Source: Betaproteobacteria bacterium
GTDB taxonomy: Bacteria; Pseudomonadota; Gammaproteobacteria; Burkholderiales; SG8-39
DNA length: 42,417 nt
Assembly (NCBI GenBank): GCA_004298325.1
Contig: SCUF01000175.1
Span: forward strand, 1 to 42,417
Direction of reading: 5' to 3'
A program made the translations under genes and the position numbers. Under the pieces are notes generated by a model. The model was not told the DNA's origin. It was given only the letters and a program-made list of their open reading frames with translations, and did not search any database. The stretch's first letter is position 1. Every line of letters starts with the position of its first letter. Shown here in pieces: positions 27,622 to 36,124 of the stretch.

Positions 27622-28749
27622 ATGAAGCGCTTCATCGCAGCAACCGGCGCCCTGGTCGCGTCGGCGTTCGTCGCGGCCGGCGCGCACGCGCAGGCGGTCA
27701 ATCTCAAGATGCAGGCGACGTGGCCTGCGAGCCTGACACTTTACGAGAATTTCACCTATTTTGCCGATCAGGTCGGGAAAATCTCCGGCGGCTCGCTGAA
27801 AATCGAGGCAATGCCGGCCGGCCAGGTGGTGCCGGCTTTCGAAGTGCTCGACGCCACGCACAAGAAGGTGCTCGATGGGGCGCACGCGTGGTCGGGCTAC
27901 TGGGTCGGCAAGAACAAGACGGCGATCCTGTTTACCGGCGGCCCGGGCGGGACCTTCGGCATGGACTTCACCGACGCCATCGGCTGGATGCACCACGGCG
28001 GGGGCATCGACCTGGCGCAGGAATTCTTCCGCGACCAGCTCAAGCTGAACGTCTTTTGGCATCCGATCCTGCCTGCGGGGCCGCAGGCCTTCGGCTGGTT
28101 CAAGCGGCCGATCAAGAACTTGGCCGACTTCAAGGGGATGAAGTGCCGCCAGACCGGCATGGCGGCGGAAGTGTTCCAGCGCATGGGCATGCAGACCGTG
28201 AACATGCCGGGCGGCGAGATCATCCCGGCGGCGCAGCGCGGCGTGATCGATTGCGCGGAGTGGATCGGCGGCGAGGAGGACAGGCGCCTCGGCTTCCAGA
28301 ACGTCTGGAAGTACCACTACACGCCGGGCATGCACGAGAACGTCACCATCGGCGAAATCCTGATCAACGGCGACGTCTGGAAGGGGCTCTCGCCGGCGCA
28401 CCAGGAGATCATCAAGACGGCGGCCAACGCGACGTTCCTGATCTGGCACGCGAAGTGGCAGCGGCAGAACGCCGACGCGCTCGCCGAGCTGCAGGAAAAG
28501 TACGGCGTGCGCATCCTGCGCACGCCCCCCGAGATCCTGATCGCGTTCCTCAAGACCTGGGACAAGATCGCGGCGGAAGAGTCGGCGAAGAACCCGTTCT
28601 TCAAGAAGGTGCTCGACTCGCAGCGCGCCTACGCCGCCAAGGTGGTGCCGGCGAAACGCTTCATGTTCCCGCCGTATTCGTTCGCGGCCAATTACTACTT
28701 CCCTGAGACCGGCGCCAAGCCGGCCGCCAAGGCAAAGGCCAAGAAGTAG
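27622..28749 (+). CDS. TRAP transporter substrate-binding protein (DctP family), copy 2
   Basis: Close paralog of copy 1: EVLDATHKKVLDGAHAWSGYWVGKN; GMKCRQTGMAAEVFQRMG; SQRAYAAKVVPAKRFM. Confidence 0.95.
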   Translation: MKRFIAATGALVASAFVAAGAHAQAVNLKMQATWPASLTLYENFTYFADQVGKISGGSLKIEAMPAGQVVPAFEVLDATHKKVLDGAHAWSGYWVGKNKTAILFTGGPGGTFGMDFTDAIGWMHHGGGIDLAQEFFRDQLKLNVFWHPILPAGPQAFGWFKRPIKNLADFKGMKCRQTGMAAEVFQRMGMQTVNMPGGEIIPAAQRGVIDCAEWIGGEEDRRLGFQNVWKYHYTPGMHENVTIGEILINGDVWKGLSPAHQEIIKTAANATFLIWHAKWQRQNADALAELQEKYGVRILRTPPEILIAFLKTWDKIAAEESAKNPFFKKVLDSQRAYAAKVVPAKRFMFPPYSFAANYYFPETGAKPAAKAKAKK

Positions 28750-28762
28750 CTGAGCAGTGTCG

Positions 28763-28795
28763 AAACGGGGGCGGTGTTCCGCCCCCGTTTTGCGT
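28763..28795 (+). terminator. Intrinsic terminator/attenuator between dctP copy 2 and dctQ
   Basis: AAACGGGGGCGG-TGTT-CCGCCCCCGTTTTG: 12-bp stem. Confidence 0.75.
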
Positions 28796-28814
28796 TTGCA
28801 GGGAGACGATCCGG

Positions 28815-29366
28815 ATGGAGCAGTTTTCGTCGCAGCTGATCTTCGTCACCAAGAAGATCGACTGGTTCACCGACCTGACCGGCACCTGGGTCGCGTGGCT
28901 GAACGTGCCGCTGATGGCGATCGTGAGCTACGAGGTGTTCGCCCGCTATCTGTTCGATGCGCCGACCATCTGGTCGTTCGACCTCACGTACATGCTTTAC
29001 GGCGCGATCTTCATGCTCGGCGCGGCCTACGCGCTGCATAAGGGCGCGCATATCCGGACCGACTTCTTTTTCGAGCGCTGGTCGATCCGCACCAAGGGCG
29101 TGATCGATTCGGTCGCCTACATCGTATTCTTCTTTCCCTCCATCTTCGTCTTCCTGCTGGTGAGCGGCGCCGAGGGCTGGTACGCGTTCGAGATCAACGA
29201 GACCTCCGAGCAGACGCCTTGGCGGCCGATCCTGTGGCCGTTCAAGATGGTGGTGCCGCTCACCTGCGTACTGCTGCTCGTCCAGGGCGTGTCGGAGGCC
29301 ATCAAGAGCGTTTTCGCCGCACGCACCGGCGTCGAGCTGGAGCACAAAGAGAAAGTGGAAATCTAG
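28815..29366 (+). CDS. TRAP transporter small permease (DctQ)
   Basis: Four hydrophobic segments; YLFDAPTIWSFDLTYMLYGAIFMLGAAYALHKGAHIRTDFFFERW. Confidence 0.92.
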   Translation: MEQFSSQLIFVTKKIDWFTDLTGTWVAWLNVPLMAIVSYEVFARYLFDAPTIWSFDLTYMLYGAIFMLGAAYALHKGAHIRTDFFFERWSIRTKGVIDSVAYIVFFFPSIFVFLLVSGAEGWYAFEINETSEQTPWRPILWPFKMVVPLTCVLLLVQGVSEAIKSVFAARTGVELEHKEKVEI

Positions 29367-29369
29367 CCG

Positions 29370-30890
29370 ATGACCGGTCTTGCGCTCTTGGGGCTGGTCA
29401 TGCTGGTGGTGATGATCGGCACGATCTTCATCGGCTTTCCGATCTCCTTCACGCTGCTCTTCCTCGCGCTCACGTTCGGCTATTTCGGCCTCGGCGAGGT
29501 GGTCTTCAGCCTGGCGTACTTCCAGACCATCGGCATGATGAAGGAGGAGTTGCTCGCCGCCGTGCCGCTGTTCATCTTCATGGGTTTCCTCACCGAGCAG
29601 GCGGGGCTGATGGAACGGCTGTTTCGCGCCTTCCGCGACCTGCTCGCGCCGATCCGCGGTTCGCTGTTCGCGGTCGTGATCCTCACTGCGGCGGTCTTCG
29701 CGATGGCCACTGGAATCGTGGGCGCTGCGGTGACGGTGCTGGGCATCATGGCGAGCCCGATCATGGTCAAGACCGGCTACGACGGGCGCCTATCGGCGGG
29801 CGCGATCACCGCCGGCGGAACGCTGGGCATCCTGATCCCGCCATCGGTGATGCTGATCGTCATGGGTCCGGTACTGGGGGTGTCGGTGGCCGACCTGTAC
29901 GCCTCGGCATTCGGTCCCGGCATGCTCCTCGCGGGCCTGTATTTGAGCTACCTGCTCGGTCGCGCCTTCTTCAACCCGAAGCTCGGACCGCCGGTGCCGA
30001 AGGAGGAGCGCATCCATGGCGCCGGCAGAATCCTGAGCGAGGTTGTGTTCGGCGTTGTGCCGCTCCTCGGCCTGATCGCGGCGACTTTGGGATCGATTCT
30101 TGCGGGCCTCGCGACTCCGACTGAAGCGTCGGCGATCGGGGCGCTGGGAGCGTTTATCCTGGCTGCTGCTTACCGCAAGCTCACGTACGCCGGCATCCGC
30201 CAGGCAGTGCTGTCGACCACTGCGACATCGAGCATGGTGCTGCTGCTCGCGGTGACCTCCAACATCTTCGGCGCAGTTTTCGCGCGGCTCGGCACAGCGA
30301 ACTGGATCACCGAGACCATGCTCGCGCTGCCGCTGCCGCCCGTGGCGATGCTCATCATGGTGCTGGTGCTGATTTTCCTGCTCGGCTGGCCGTTCGAGTG
30401 GCCTGCGATCATCCTGGTATTCCTGCCGATCTTCTATCCCGTCATGGAGGCCCTGAAGCCTGCTCTGGGCGTCTCGCTGGGCATACCCACGGACATGGTG
30501 ATGGTCTGGTTCGGCGCCCTGGTCGCGGTGACCCTGCAGACGGCATTCCTGTCGCCGCCCGTGGCGATGTCGGCTTACTATCTGCGCCAGGTGGTGAAGG
30601 AATGGTCGCTCGCGACGATCTACAAGGGCATGTTCGAATTCATGATCCTGCAGGTAATCGCGATTGCGCTGATGGTGACATTTCCGGCGATCGCGACCAA
30701 GTTTCCGGAAGCGCTGCGAGCGGAGTCGGCGGCCATCGAGGCCGAGGAAGTGGACGACAGCATGAACCGGCTGGAGGCCGATCCGGCCGAACAGATGAAG
30801 GAGGGTTACGAGGAGGGCGAGGTGGAGGAGAAGGGCGAGGGCGACCCGCTGGAGCAGGACGATCTGTCCAAGGCGGGAAAGAAGAGGTAA
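29370..30890 (+). CDS. TRAP transporter large permease (DctM), with an acidic C-terminal tail
   Basis: AAVPLFIFMGFLTEQAGLMERLF; GGTLGILIPPSVMLIVMGPVLGVSVADLY; tail EAEEVDDSMNRLEADPAEQMKEGYEEGEVEEKGEGDPLEQDDLSK. Confidence 0.94.
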   Translation: MTGLALLGLVMLVVMIGTIFIGFPISFTLLFLALTFGYFGLGEVVFSLAYFQTIGMMKEELLAAVPLFIFMGFLTEQAGLMERLFRAFRDLLAPIRGSLFAVVILTAAVFAMATGIVGAAVTVLGIMASPIMVKTGYDGRLSAGAITAGGTLGILIPPSVMLIVMGPVLGVSVADLYASAFGPGMLLAGLYLSYLLGRAFFNPKLGPPVPKEERIHGAGRILSEVVFGVVPLLGLIAATLGSILAGLATPTEASAIGALGAFILAAAYRKLTYAGIRQAVLSTTATSSMVLLLAVTSNIFGAVFARLGTANWITETMLALPLPPVAMLIMVLVLIFLLGWPFEWPAIILVFLPIFYPVMEALKPALGVSLGIPTDMVMVWFGALVAVTLQTAFLSPPVAMSAYYLRQVVKEWSLATIYKGMFEFMILQVIAIALMVTFPAIATKFPEALRAESAAIEAEEVDDSMNRLEADPAEQMKEGYEEGEVEEKGEGDPLEQDDLSKAGKKR

Positions 30891-30912
30891 ACAGCACGTG
30901 CTCCCAGACTCG

Positions 30913-30941
30913 ACGCCGGGCTTGGCCCGGCGTTATTTTTT
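30913..30941 (+). terminator. Intrinsic terminator after dctM
   Basis: ACGCCGGG-CTTGG-CCCGGCGT followed by TATTTTTT. Confidence 0.8.
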
Positions 30942-30946
30942 CGGCC

Positions 30947-32098
30947 ATGACATTCGACTTCGATACGCCGGTTGAGCGCGCCGGCACCTGGAGTGCGCGC
31001 TGGGAGAAATACGCCGGGCGCGACGTGATTCCGCTCTGGGTCGCCGACACCGATTTTCGCGCACCACCGGCGGTGCTGGAGGCGATGCACGCGCGCCTCG
31101 GGCACGGCGTGATGGGATACACCGCGCCGCCGGACGAGCTGCGCGCGGCGATCGTGGCGCGCATGCAGCGCTTGCATGGCTGGCGCATCGAGCCCGGCTG
31201 GATCGTGTTTCTGCCCGGTGTCGTGCCGGGACTTCATCTGGCGGCGCGCCATCTGATGACCTCCGGCGATCACGCTCTGCTGCCGACGCCGCTTTACCAC
31301 CACTTCAAGCGTGCGCTGGAGCTGGCGCAGCGCGTGCACACCGAAGTGCCGCTCGTGCTGCAGGCGGGCCGCTGGGTATTCGACGAGGAGCGGCTCGCGG
31401 CGAGCGTGCAACCGCAGTCCCGCCTGCTTTACCTCTGCAATCCGCAGAATCCCGGCGGCACGATCTTCACGCGCAGCGAGCTCCAACGCCTGGCCGATTT
31501 CGCCCTGCGCCACGACCTGTGGATCTGCTCGGACGAGATCCATTCCGAAATCCTGCTCGACGCGGGCAAGCCGCACGTCCCGGTCGCGAGTCTCGCGCCC
31601 GAAATCTCGCGCCGCAGCGTCACGCTCAACTCGCCCAACAAGGCGTTCAACTTCCCGGGCGCCGGCTGTGCCTGGGCGATCATCGAAGACGAGCGCCTGC
31701 GCGCGGCGTTTGCCGCGGATCATCACGCCACGATCCACGACCCTTCGGTGTTCGGCTTCATCGGTGCGCTGGCGGCGTACCGCGAAGGCGATGGCTGGCT
31801 CGCCGCGCAACTCGCTTACCTGCGCCAGCGCCGCGATCAGCTGGAGCAGTCGATCGGCACGCTGCCCGGGCTGGCGATGGCGCACGTCGAGGCGACCTAT
31901 CTTGCCTGGATCGATTGCGCGGGCCTCGACGTGCCTGACGCGCACGCCCTGTTTCTGCAGCACGGCGTGGCGCTGTCACCTGGCGCGCAGTTCGGCGACG
32001 CGCGCTTCGTGCGCCTCAATTTCGGCACTCAGCGCGCGCGTCTGGCGCTGGCGCTGGAGCGGATCGCCTCGGCGGTTTCGAGCACGCGCTCGAGGTGA
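30947..32098 (+). CDS. MalY/PatB-type PLP-dependent aminotransferase (putative C-S lyase)
   Basis: MTFDFDTPVERAGTWSARWEKY; LYLCNPQNPGGTIFTRSEL; ICSDEIHSEILLD; LNSPNKAFNFPGAGCAW. Confidence 0.94.
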   Translation: MTFDFDTPVERAGTWSARWEKYAGRDVIPLWVADTDFRAPPAVLEAMHARLGHGVMGYTAPPDELRAAIVARMQRLHGWRIEPGWIVFLPGVVPGLHLAARHLMTSGDHALLPTPLYHHFKRALELAQRVHTEVPLVLQAGRWVFDEERLAASVQPQSRLLYLCNPQNPGGTIFTRSELQRLADFALRHDLWICSDEIHSEILLDAGKPHVPVASLAPEISRRSVTLNSPNKAFNFPGAGCAWAIIEDERLRAAFAADHHATIHDPSVFGFIGALAAYREGDGWLAAQLAYLRQRRDQLEQSIGTLPGLAMAHVEATYLAWIDCAGLDVPDAHALFLQHGVALSPGAQFGDARFVRLNFGTQRARLALALERIASAVSSTRSR

Positions 32099-32625
32099 GG
32101 ATCGGTCACGCCGAGCGCGTACATGTGCTCGAGCGTGTTGCGGATGTAGTCGGTGCAGCGGCCGCGCTGGCCAATGCCCTGGGCGACCAGCCGCGCGCGG
32201 CTGTGCACATCCAGTTCACGCGCGAACTGGGGATGCCGCTGATCGGCGACGAACGCGAGTGCGCGCACCCGCACACCGTGCGCGATTCGCACCGGCACCA
32301 ATCTTGCCTCGTAGACACGGCGCTGCATCTCGCGCTGCCAGAGGGCGGCCAGCACGCGGCGCACGCGCGCTGCAGGAATGCGAAACGCCATCCCCCAGCA
32401 CGAGCCGCCCCGGCACAGCCCCATCACCAGCCCGGGGCGCCGCTGCGTGCCGCGGTATCGCGTCGACAGGATGCACAGCGCGCGATGATAACCGCGAAGC
32501 AAGGCGACGCTTTTCTCGACGCAGCGAAAACCCGGCGACCACATGAGCGAGCCGTAGCCGAACACCCAGAGGTCTCCGCGCGGTCGCTGTTCCGCAATCT
32601 GCACCCTGTCCATCGCGGACGGCAT
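32029..32625 (-). CDS. ChaC-like gamma-glutamylcyclotransferase
   Basis: LWVFGYGSLMWSPGFRCVEKSVALLRGYHRALCILSTRYRGTQRRPGLVMGL; CTDYIRNTLEHMYALG. Confidence 0.88.
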   Translation of the reverse strand: MPSAMDRVQIAEQRPRGDLWVFGYGSLMWSPGFRCVEKSVALLRGYHRALCILSTRYRGTQRRPGLVMGLCRGGSCWGMAFRIPAARVRRVLAALWQREMQRRVYEARLVPVRIAHGVRVRALAFVADQRHPQFARELDVHSRARLVAQGIGQRGRCTDYIRNTLEHMYALGVTDPHLERVLETAEAIRSSASARRAR

Positions 32626-32663
32626 TATAGAATCGCCGCCGGAGATCGAATCGCGCACCAAGG

Positions 32664-33206
32664 GTGAAACCTGGCATGGCCGCACTCGACTGGCCGCAGC
32701 AAGTCCATCGCGCACTCAAGGAGGCGGGGGTACGCCTGGTTGCGTATGTGCCCGACGCCGGGCACAAGCGGCTGATCGAGCTGTGCCACGCAGACGCCGC
32801 GATGCGCGCCGTGACGCTGGCGACGGAGGAAGAGGGGATCGGCCTTGCGGCGGGCGCCTGGCTGGGGGGTGCGCGCAGCGCTTTGCTCATGCAATCGAGC
32901 GGCGTCGGCAATTGCATCAACGCGCTCGGCATGGTGCGCGAATGCCGGTTCCCGCTGGTGATGCTCGTCACGCTGCGCGGCGAATTCGGCGAATTCAATC
33001 CCTGGCAGGTGCCGATGGGGCAGGCGACGCCGGCGGTGCTGGAGGCGATGGGCGTGGTGGTGCAGAAGGTGGCGGCGGCGAACGAGGTAGCGCCGACGCT
33101 GGCCGCCGCCGCGCGGCTCGCATTCGACAGCTATGCGGCGGTGGCCATTCTCGTCTCGCAACGCGTCATCGGCATCAAGAGTTTCCACGAACAGGCCGCG
33201 CAATGA
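32664..33206 (+). CDS. ThDP-binding decarboxylase, PYR-domain (alpha) subunit, sulfopyruvate/phosphonopyruvate decarboxylase-like
   Basis: VAYVPDAGHKRLIEL...TLATEEEGIGLAAGAWLGGARSALLMQSSGVGNCINAL. Confidence 0.82.
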   Translation: MKPGMAALDWPQQVHRALKEAGVRLVAYVPDAGHKRLIELCHADAAMRAVTLATEEEGIGLAAGAWLGGARSALLMQSSGVGNCINALGMVRECRFPLVMLVTLRGEFGEFNPWQVPMGQATPAVLEAMGVVVQKVAAANEVAPTLAAAARLAFDSYAAVAILVSQRVIGIKSFHEQAAQ

Positions 33207-33793
33207 AGGCGACCCTGCACCGGCGCGAAGTCGTTCGCACGTTGCTGGCCGAGCGCGGTGAGCTGCTGGTCGTCTCCGGGCTCGGTTCGACCTCTTGGGA
33301 TTGCACGGCCGCGGGCGATTCGCCGCTCACGTTTCCGCTCTGGGGTGCGATGGGCGTCGCCGCCATGACCGGCCTCGGGCTGGCACTGGCGCAGCCCAGG
33401 CGCCGCGTACTGGTGATCACGGGGGACGGCGAGATGCTGATGGGATTGACCTCGCTTGCCACCATTGGCGTGCAACGGCCGCGCAATCTGGCGCTCGCCG
33501 TCATCGACAACGAGCGCTACGGCGAAACGGGCATGCAGGCGACGCACACGGCGCACGGCGTCGACCTTGCGGCGATCGCGCGCGGCTGCGGCTTCGATGC
33601 CGCGCAGGTCGTCTGGCGGGAATCCGGCCTGAAGGCGGCCTGCCGCCGGCTGCGGGCCGGCGCCGGACCCGTCCTCGTGCAGATCAAGGTGGTTCCGGAG
33701 AAGCTGCCGCTGGCCCTCCCGCCCCGGGAAGGGGCCCTGCTCAAGGCGAGGTTCCGGCGCGCTTTGCTGGGGGCGGCAATGGACTCGGCCTGA
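33203..33793 (+). CDS. ThDP-binding decarboxylase, PP-domain (beta) subunit
   Basis: VLVITGDGEMLMGLTSLATIGVQRPRNLALAVIDNERYGETG (GDG...DN motif). ATGA overlap with the alpha subunit. Confidence 0.85.
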   Translation: MKATLHRREVVRTLLAERGELLVVSGLGSTSWDCTAAGDSPLTFPLWGAMGVAAMTGLGLALAQPRRRVLVITGDGEMLMGLTSLATIGVQRPRNLALAVIDNERYGETGMQATHTAHGVDLAAIARGCGFDAAQVVWRESGLKAACRRLRAGAGPVLVQIKVVPEKLPLALPPREGALLKARFRRALLGAAMDSA

Positions 33794-33876
33794 GCCCGGC
33801 CCGTCAACCGGATCGGGACGGCCGCGTTATTCGCTGCGGTTCCCTCTTGAACCGCACCCCTCTGGAGGATTTGAGA

Positions 33877-34164
33877 ATGATGATCAAGAAACTGCTCGCG
33901 ACCCTGGTCGCTTCGGCGTTTGCCGCATCGGTCTTTGCCCAGGCGCAACCCGCCACCAAGGCAACCCCTGCAACCCCGGCGGCTCCGGCGACCCCGGCTG
34001 CGGCCGCGCCCGCTGCGAAGGCGACCCCGGCGACACCCGCCGTGAAGGCGGAACCTGCCAAGCCGGTGAAAGCCGCTGACGCGGGCGACAAGACCAAGAC
34101 CAAGGCCAAGGCCAAAGGCAAGACCAAGCCCAAGAAGAAGTCGAAGGACGAAAAGAAGTCCTGA
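33877..34164 (+). CDS. Small exported Ala/Pro/Lys-rich low-complexity protein
   Basis: MMIKKLLATLVASAFAASVFAQAQ signal-peptide-like; then ATPATP/KATPATPA repeats and a Lys-rich tail. Own terminator. Confidence 0.75.
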   Translation: MMIKKLLATLVASAFAASVFAQAQPATKATPATPAAPATPAAAAPAAKATPATPAVKAEPAKPVKAADAGDKTKTKAKAKGKTKPKKKSKDEKKS

Positions 34165-34180
34165 GCCAGGCATCACCGTG

Positions 34181-34207
34181 AAAAACCCGGCCTAGTGCCG
34201 GGTTTTT
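34181..34207 (+). terminator. Intrinsic terminator AAAACCCGGC-CTAGT-GCCGGGTTTTT
   Basis: 10-bp stem with flanking A/T tracts. Confidence 0.85.
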
Positions 34208-34535
34208 CATTTCTGGAATGTGGGTGGCCGCACGGCTGTTCTCGCGTGAGATCACTGTGTAAGATGAATTCTCATTTACGCACCCGCATGCGGATCCTCG
34301 AACGCCTGATCTGCCGCAGTACCCGCTCGCTGGCGGTGACGATCGGTTTTGCGCTGGCCGGCCCCTCACGGCGCCGCCCCGGTGCGCACTCCGACGGCCC
34401 CCGGACGACGACTCGAAGCTGCGCACCGATCCTTCCCGCCCGCCTGTTCGCTCCCTGCAGTCCACACTTCCTTCCCGCAGCTGCCGGCGCCACTGTCCGG
34501 TGCGGGCATTCCATCGTCCGAAAAGGAGAGCCATC

Positions 34536-35627
34536 ATGGATCGCCGAACCTTTCTGAGCGCTTCCATCGCGGCGACCGCCGCAAGTGCCCTGCCCTGGCG
34601 CGAGACCGCAGCCAGCACCGGAGAATGGCGCAGTTACGAAGTGACGACCCGAGTCGCGATCCGCAACGCGCGCGGCGGCGCGCGCGCCTGGATTCCGCTG
34701 CCGATGACCGATGACTCGCCATGGCAGATCGCGCTCGGCAACAGCTGGAGCGGAAATGCCTCCCAGGCGCGGATTCATGCCGACGGCAAGTACGGCGCGG
34801 CGATCCTCGCCGCCGAGTGGCGCGATGGCGAATCGGCACCCGTGATCGAGGTGAGCAGCCGATTCAAGACGCGCGACCGGGTCACGGATTTCACGCGCCC
34901 CGACCCGAGGGCGGAACGGCTCGCGCCTGCCGAGGTGGCGTTCTACACCGCACCCACCGAGCTCATTCCGACCGACGGTATCGTCCGGGAAACCGCGCAT
35001 GAGATCGTGAAGGGCGCGAAGAGCGACATCGAAACGGCGCGTGCGATCTATGATTGGGTGGTCGAGAACACCTTTCGCGATCCCAAGACCCGCGGCTGCG
35101 GCTGGGGCGACATCAAGGCGATGCTGGAGACTCGCAACCTTGGCGGCAAGTGCGGCGACCTGAATGCATTGTTCGTCGGTTTGGCGCGCGCGGCAGGCGT
35201 GCCGGCGCGCGACGTCTACGGCATCCGGATCGCGCCGTCGCTCCACGGCTACCGCAGCCTTGGCGTCGGTGCTCCCGTCATCAGCAAGGCGCAACACTGC
35301 CGTGCGGAGTTTTTCGCCCGGGGCTTCGGCTGGGTCCCGGTGGATCCTGCTGATGTGCGCAAGGTGGTGCTCGAGGAACCGCCCGCCAATCTCAAGATCG
35401 ACGACCCGAAGGTGGTCGCGGCGCGCAAGCGCCTGTTCGGCAGCTGGGAAATGAACTGGCTCGCGTACAACATGGCGCACGACGTCACGCTGCCTGGCGC
35501 CACGGTGAAAGGGCCCAGGCTGCCCTATCTCATGTACGTCAATGGTGAAACCGGGGGCGAGCGCCTCGACCCGCTCGAGCCCGACGGTTTCCAGTACGAA
35601 ATTCTCACCAGCGGAGTCAGGGCCTGA
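34536..35627 (+). CDS. Transglutaminase-like domain protein with Tat-type signal
   Basis: MDRRTFLSASIAATAASALPWRETAA; RGCGWGDIKAMLETRNLGGKCGDLNALFVGLARAAGVPARDVYGIRI; RAEFFARGFGWVPVDPADV. Confidence 0.88.
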   Translation: MDRRTFLSASIAATAASALPWRETAASTGEWRSYEVTTRVAIRNARGGARAWIPLPMTDDSPWQIALGNSWSGNASQARIHADGKYGAAILAAEWRDGESAPVIEVSSRFKTRDRVTDFTRPDPRAERLAPAEVAFYTAPTELIPTDGIVRETAHEIVKGAKSDIETARAIYDWVVENTFRDPKTRGCGWGDIKAMLETRNLGGKCGDLNALFVGLARAAGVPARDVYGIRIAPSLHGYRSLGVGAPVISKAQHCRAEFFARGFGWVPVDPADVRKVVLEEPPANLKIDDPKVVAARKRLFGSWEMNWLAYNMAHDVTLPGATVKGPRLPYLMYVNGETGGERLDPLEPDGFQYEILTSGVRA

Positions 35628-36124
35628 CGCGTCGACCGTGGCTCGCCGCAGCGCTTGCGCTGATTGCGGGCGTGGCAGTCGCGCAGGATCTCAGACCTTG
35701 GGGCGGCGGCGCGACGCCACCGCTCGCGCTTTCCGACCTGCAGGGAACGCCGCACCGCCTCGACGCCTATCGCGGCAAGGTCGTGCTGGTGAATTTCTGG
35801 GCCACCTGGTGCGAGCCCTGCCGTGAGGAAATGCCGGGTATCGAGCGCCTGCGGGCGTCGCTCGCGGGGCGGCCCTTCGCCGTGCTCGCGGTGAATCTGG
35901 CCGAACCGCCGTCCCGCATCCGCGCTTTCCTCGAAAGGATGCCGCTCGGCTTCCCGGTGCTGCTCGACCACGACACGACGGCGGCGAAGGCCTGGAAGGC
36001 CCGTGTGCTGCCTGCCAGTTTCCTGATCGACGCCGACGGTAGAATTCGCTATTCGCACGTCGGGGAAATCGATTGGTCGCAGGAACACGCGCGGCGCGCG
36101 GTCGCCGCTTTGCTGCCGCGCTGA
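35624..36124 (+). CDS. TlpA-like thiol-disulfide oxidoreductase (probable CTG start)
   Basis: VVLVNFWATWCEPCREEMPGIERL CxxC motif. The signal peptide reads back in frame to CTG at 35624. Confidence 0.82.
   Translation: MTRRPWLAAALALIAGVAVAQDLRPWGGGATPPLALSDLQGTPHRLDAYRGKVVLVNFWATWCEPCREEMPGIERLRASLAGRPFAVLAVNLAEPPSRIRAFLERMPLGFPVLLDHDTTAAKAWKARVLPASFLIDADGRIRYSHVGEIDWSQEHARRAVAALLPR

Noticed and set aside
33517-34176. Gly/Arg/Leu-rich minus-strand ORF opposite the Ala/Lys-rich gene
   Set aside because: Explained as the complement of low-complexity repeats; the plus-strand version has a signal peptide and terminator.
34260-34282. Fur-box-like sequence TAAGATGAATTCTCATTTACG
   Set aside because: Only one half-site looks right and my hand match to the 19-bp consensus is about half; too weak.
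34195-34557. Plus-strand ORF in the gap before the transglutaminase gene
   Set aside because: No recognisable domain and it runs into the next gene in another frame; could be a decayed gene but I cannot show that.
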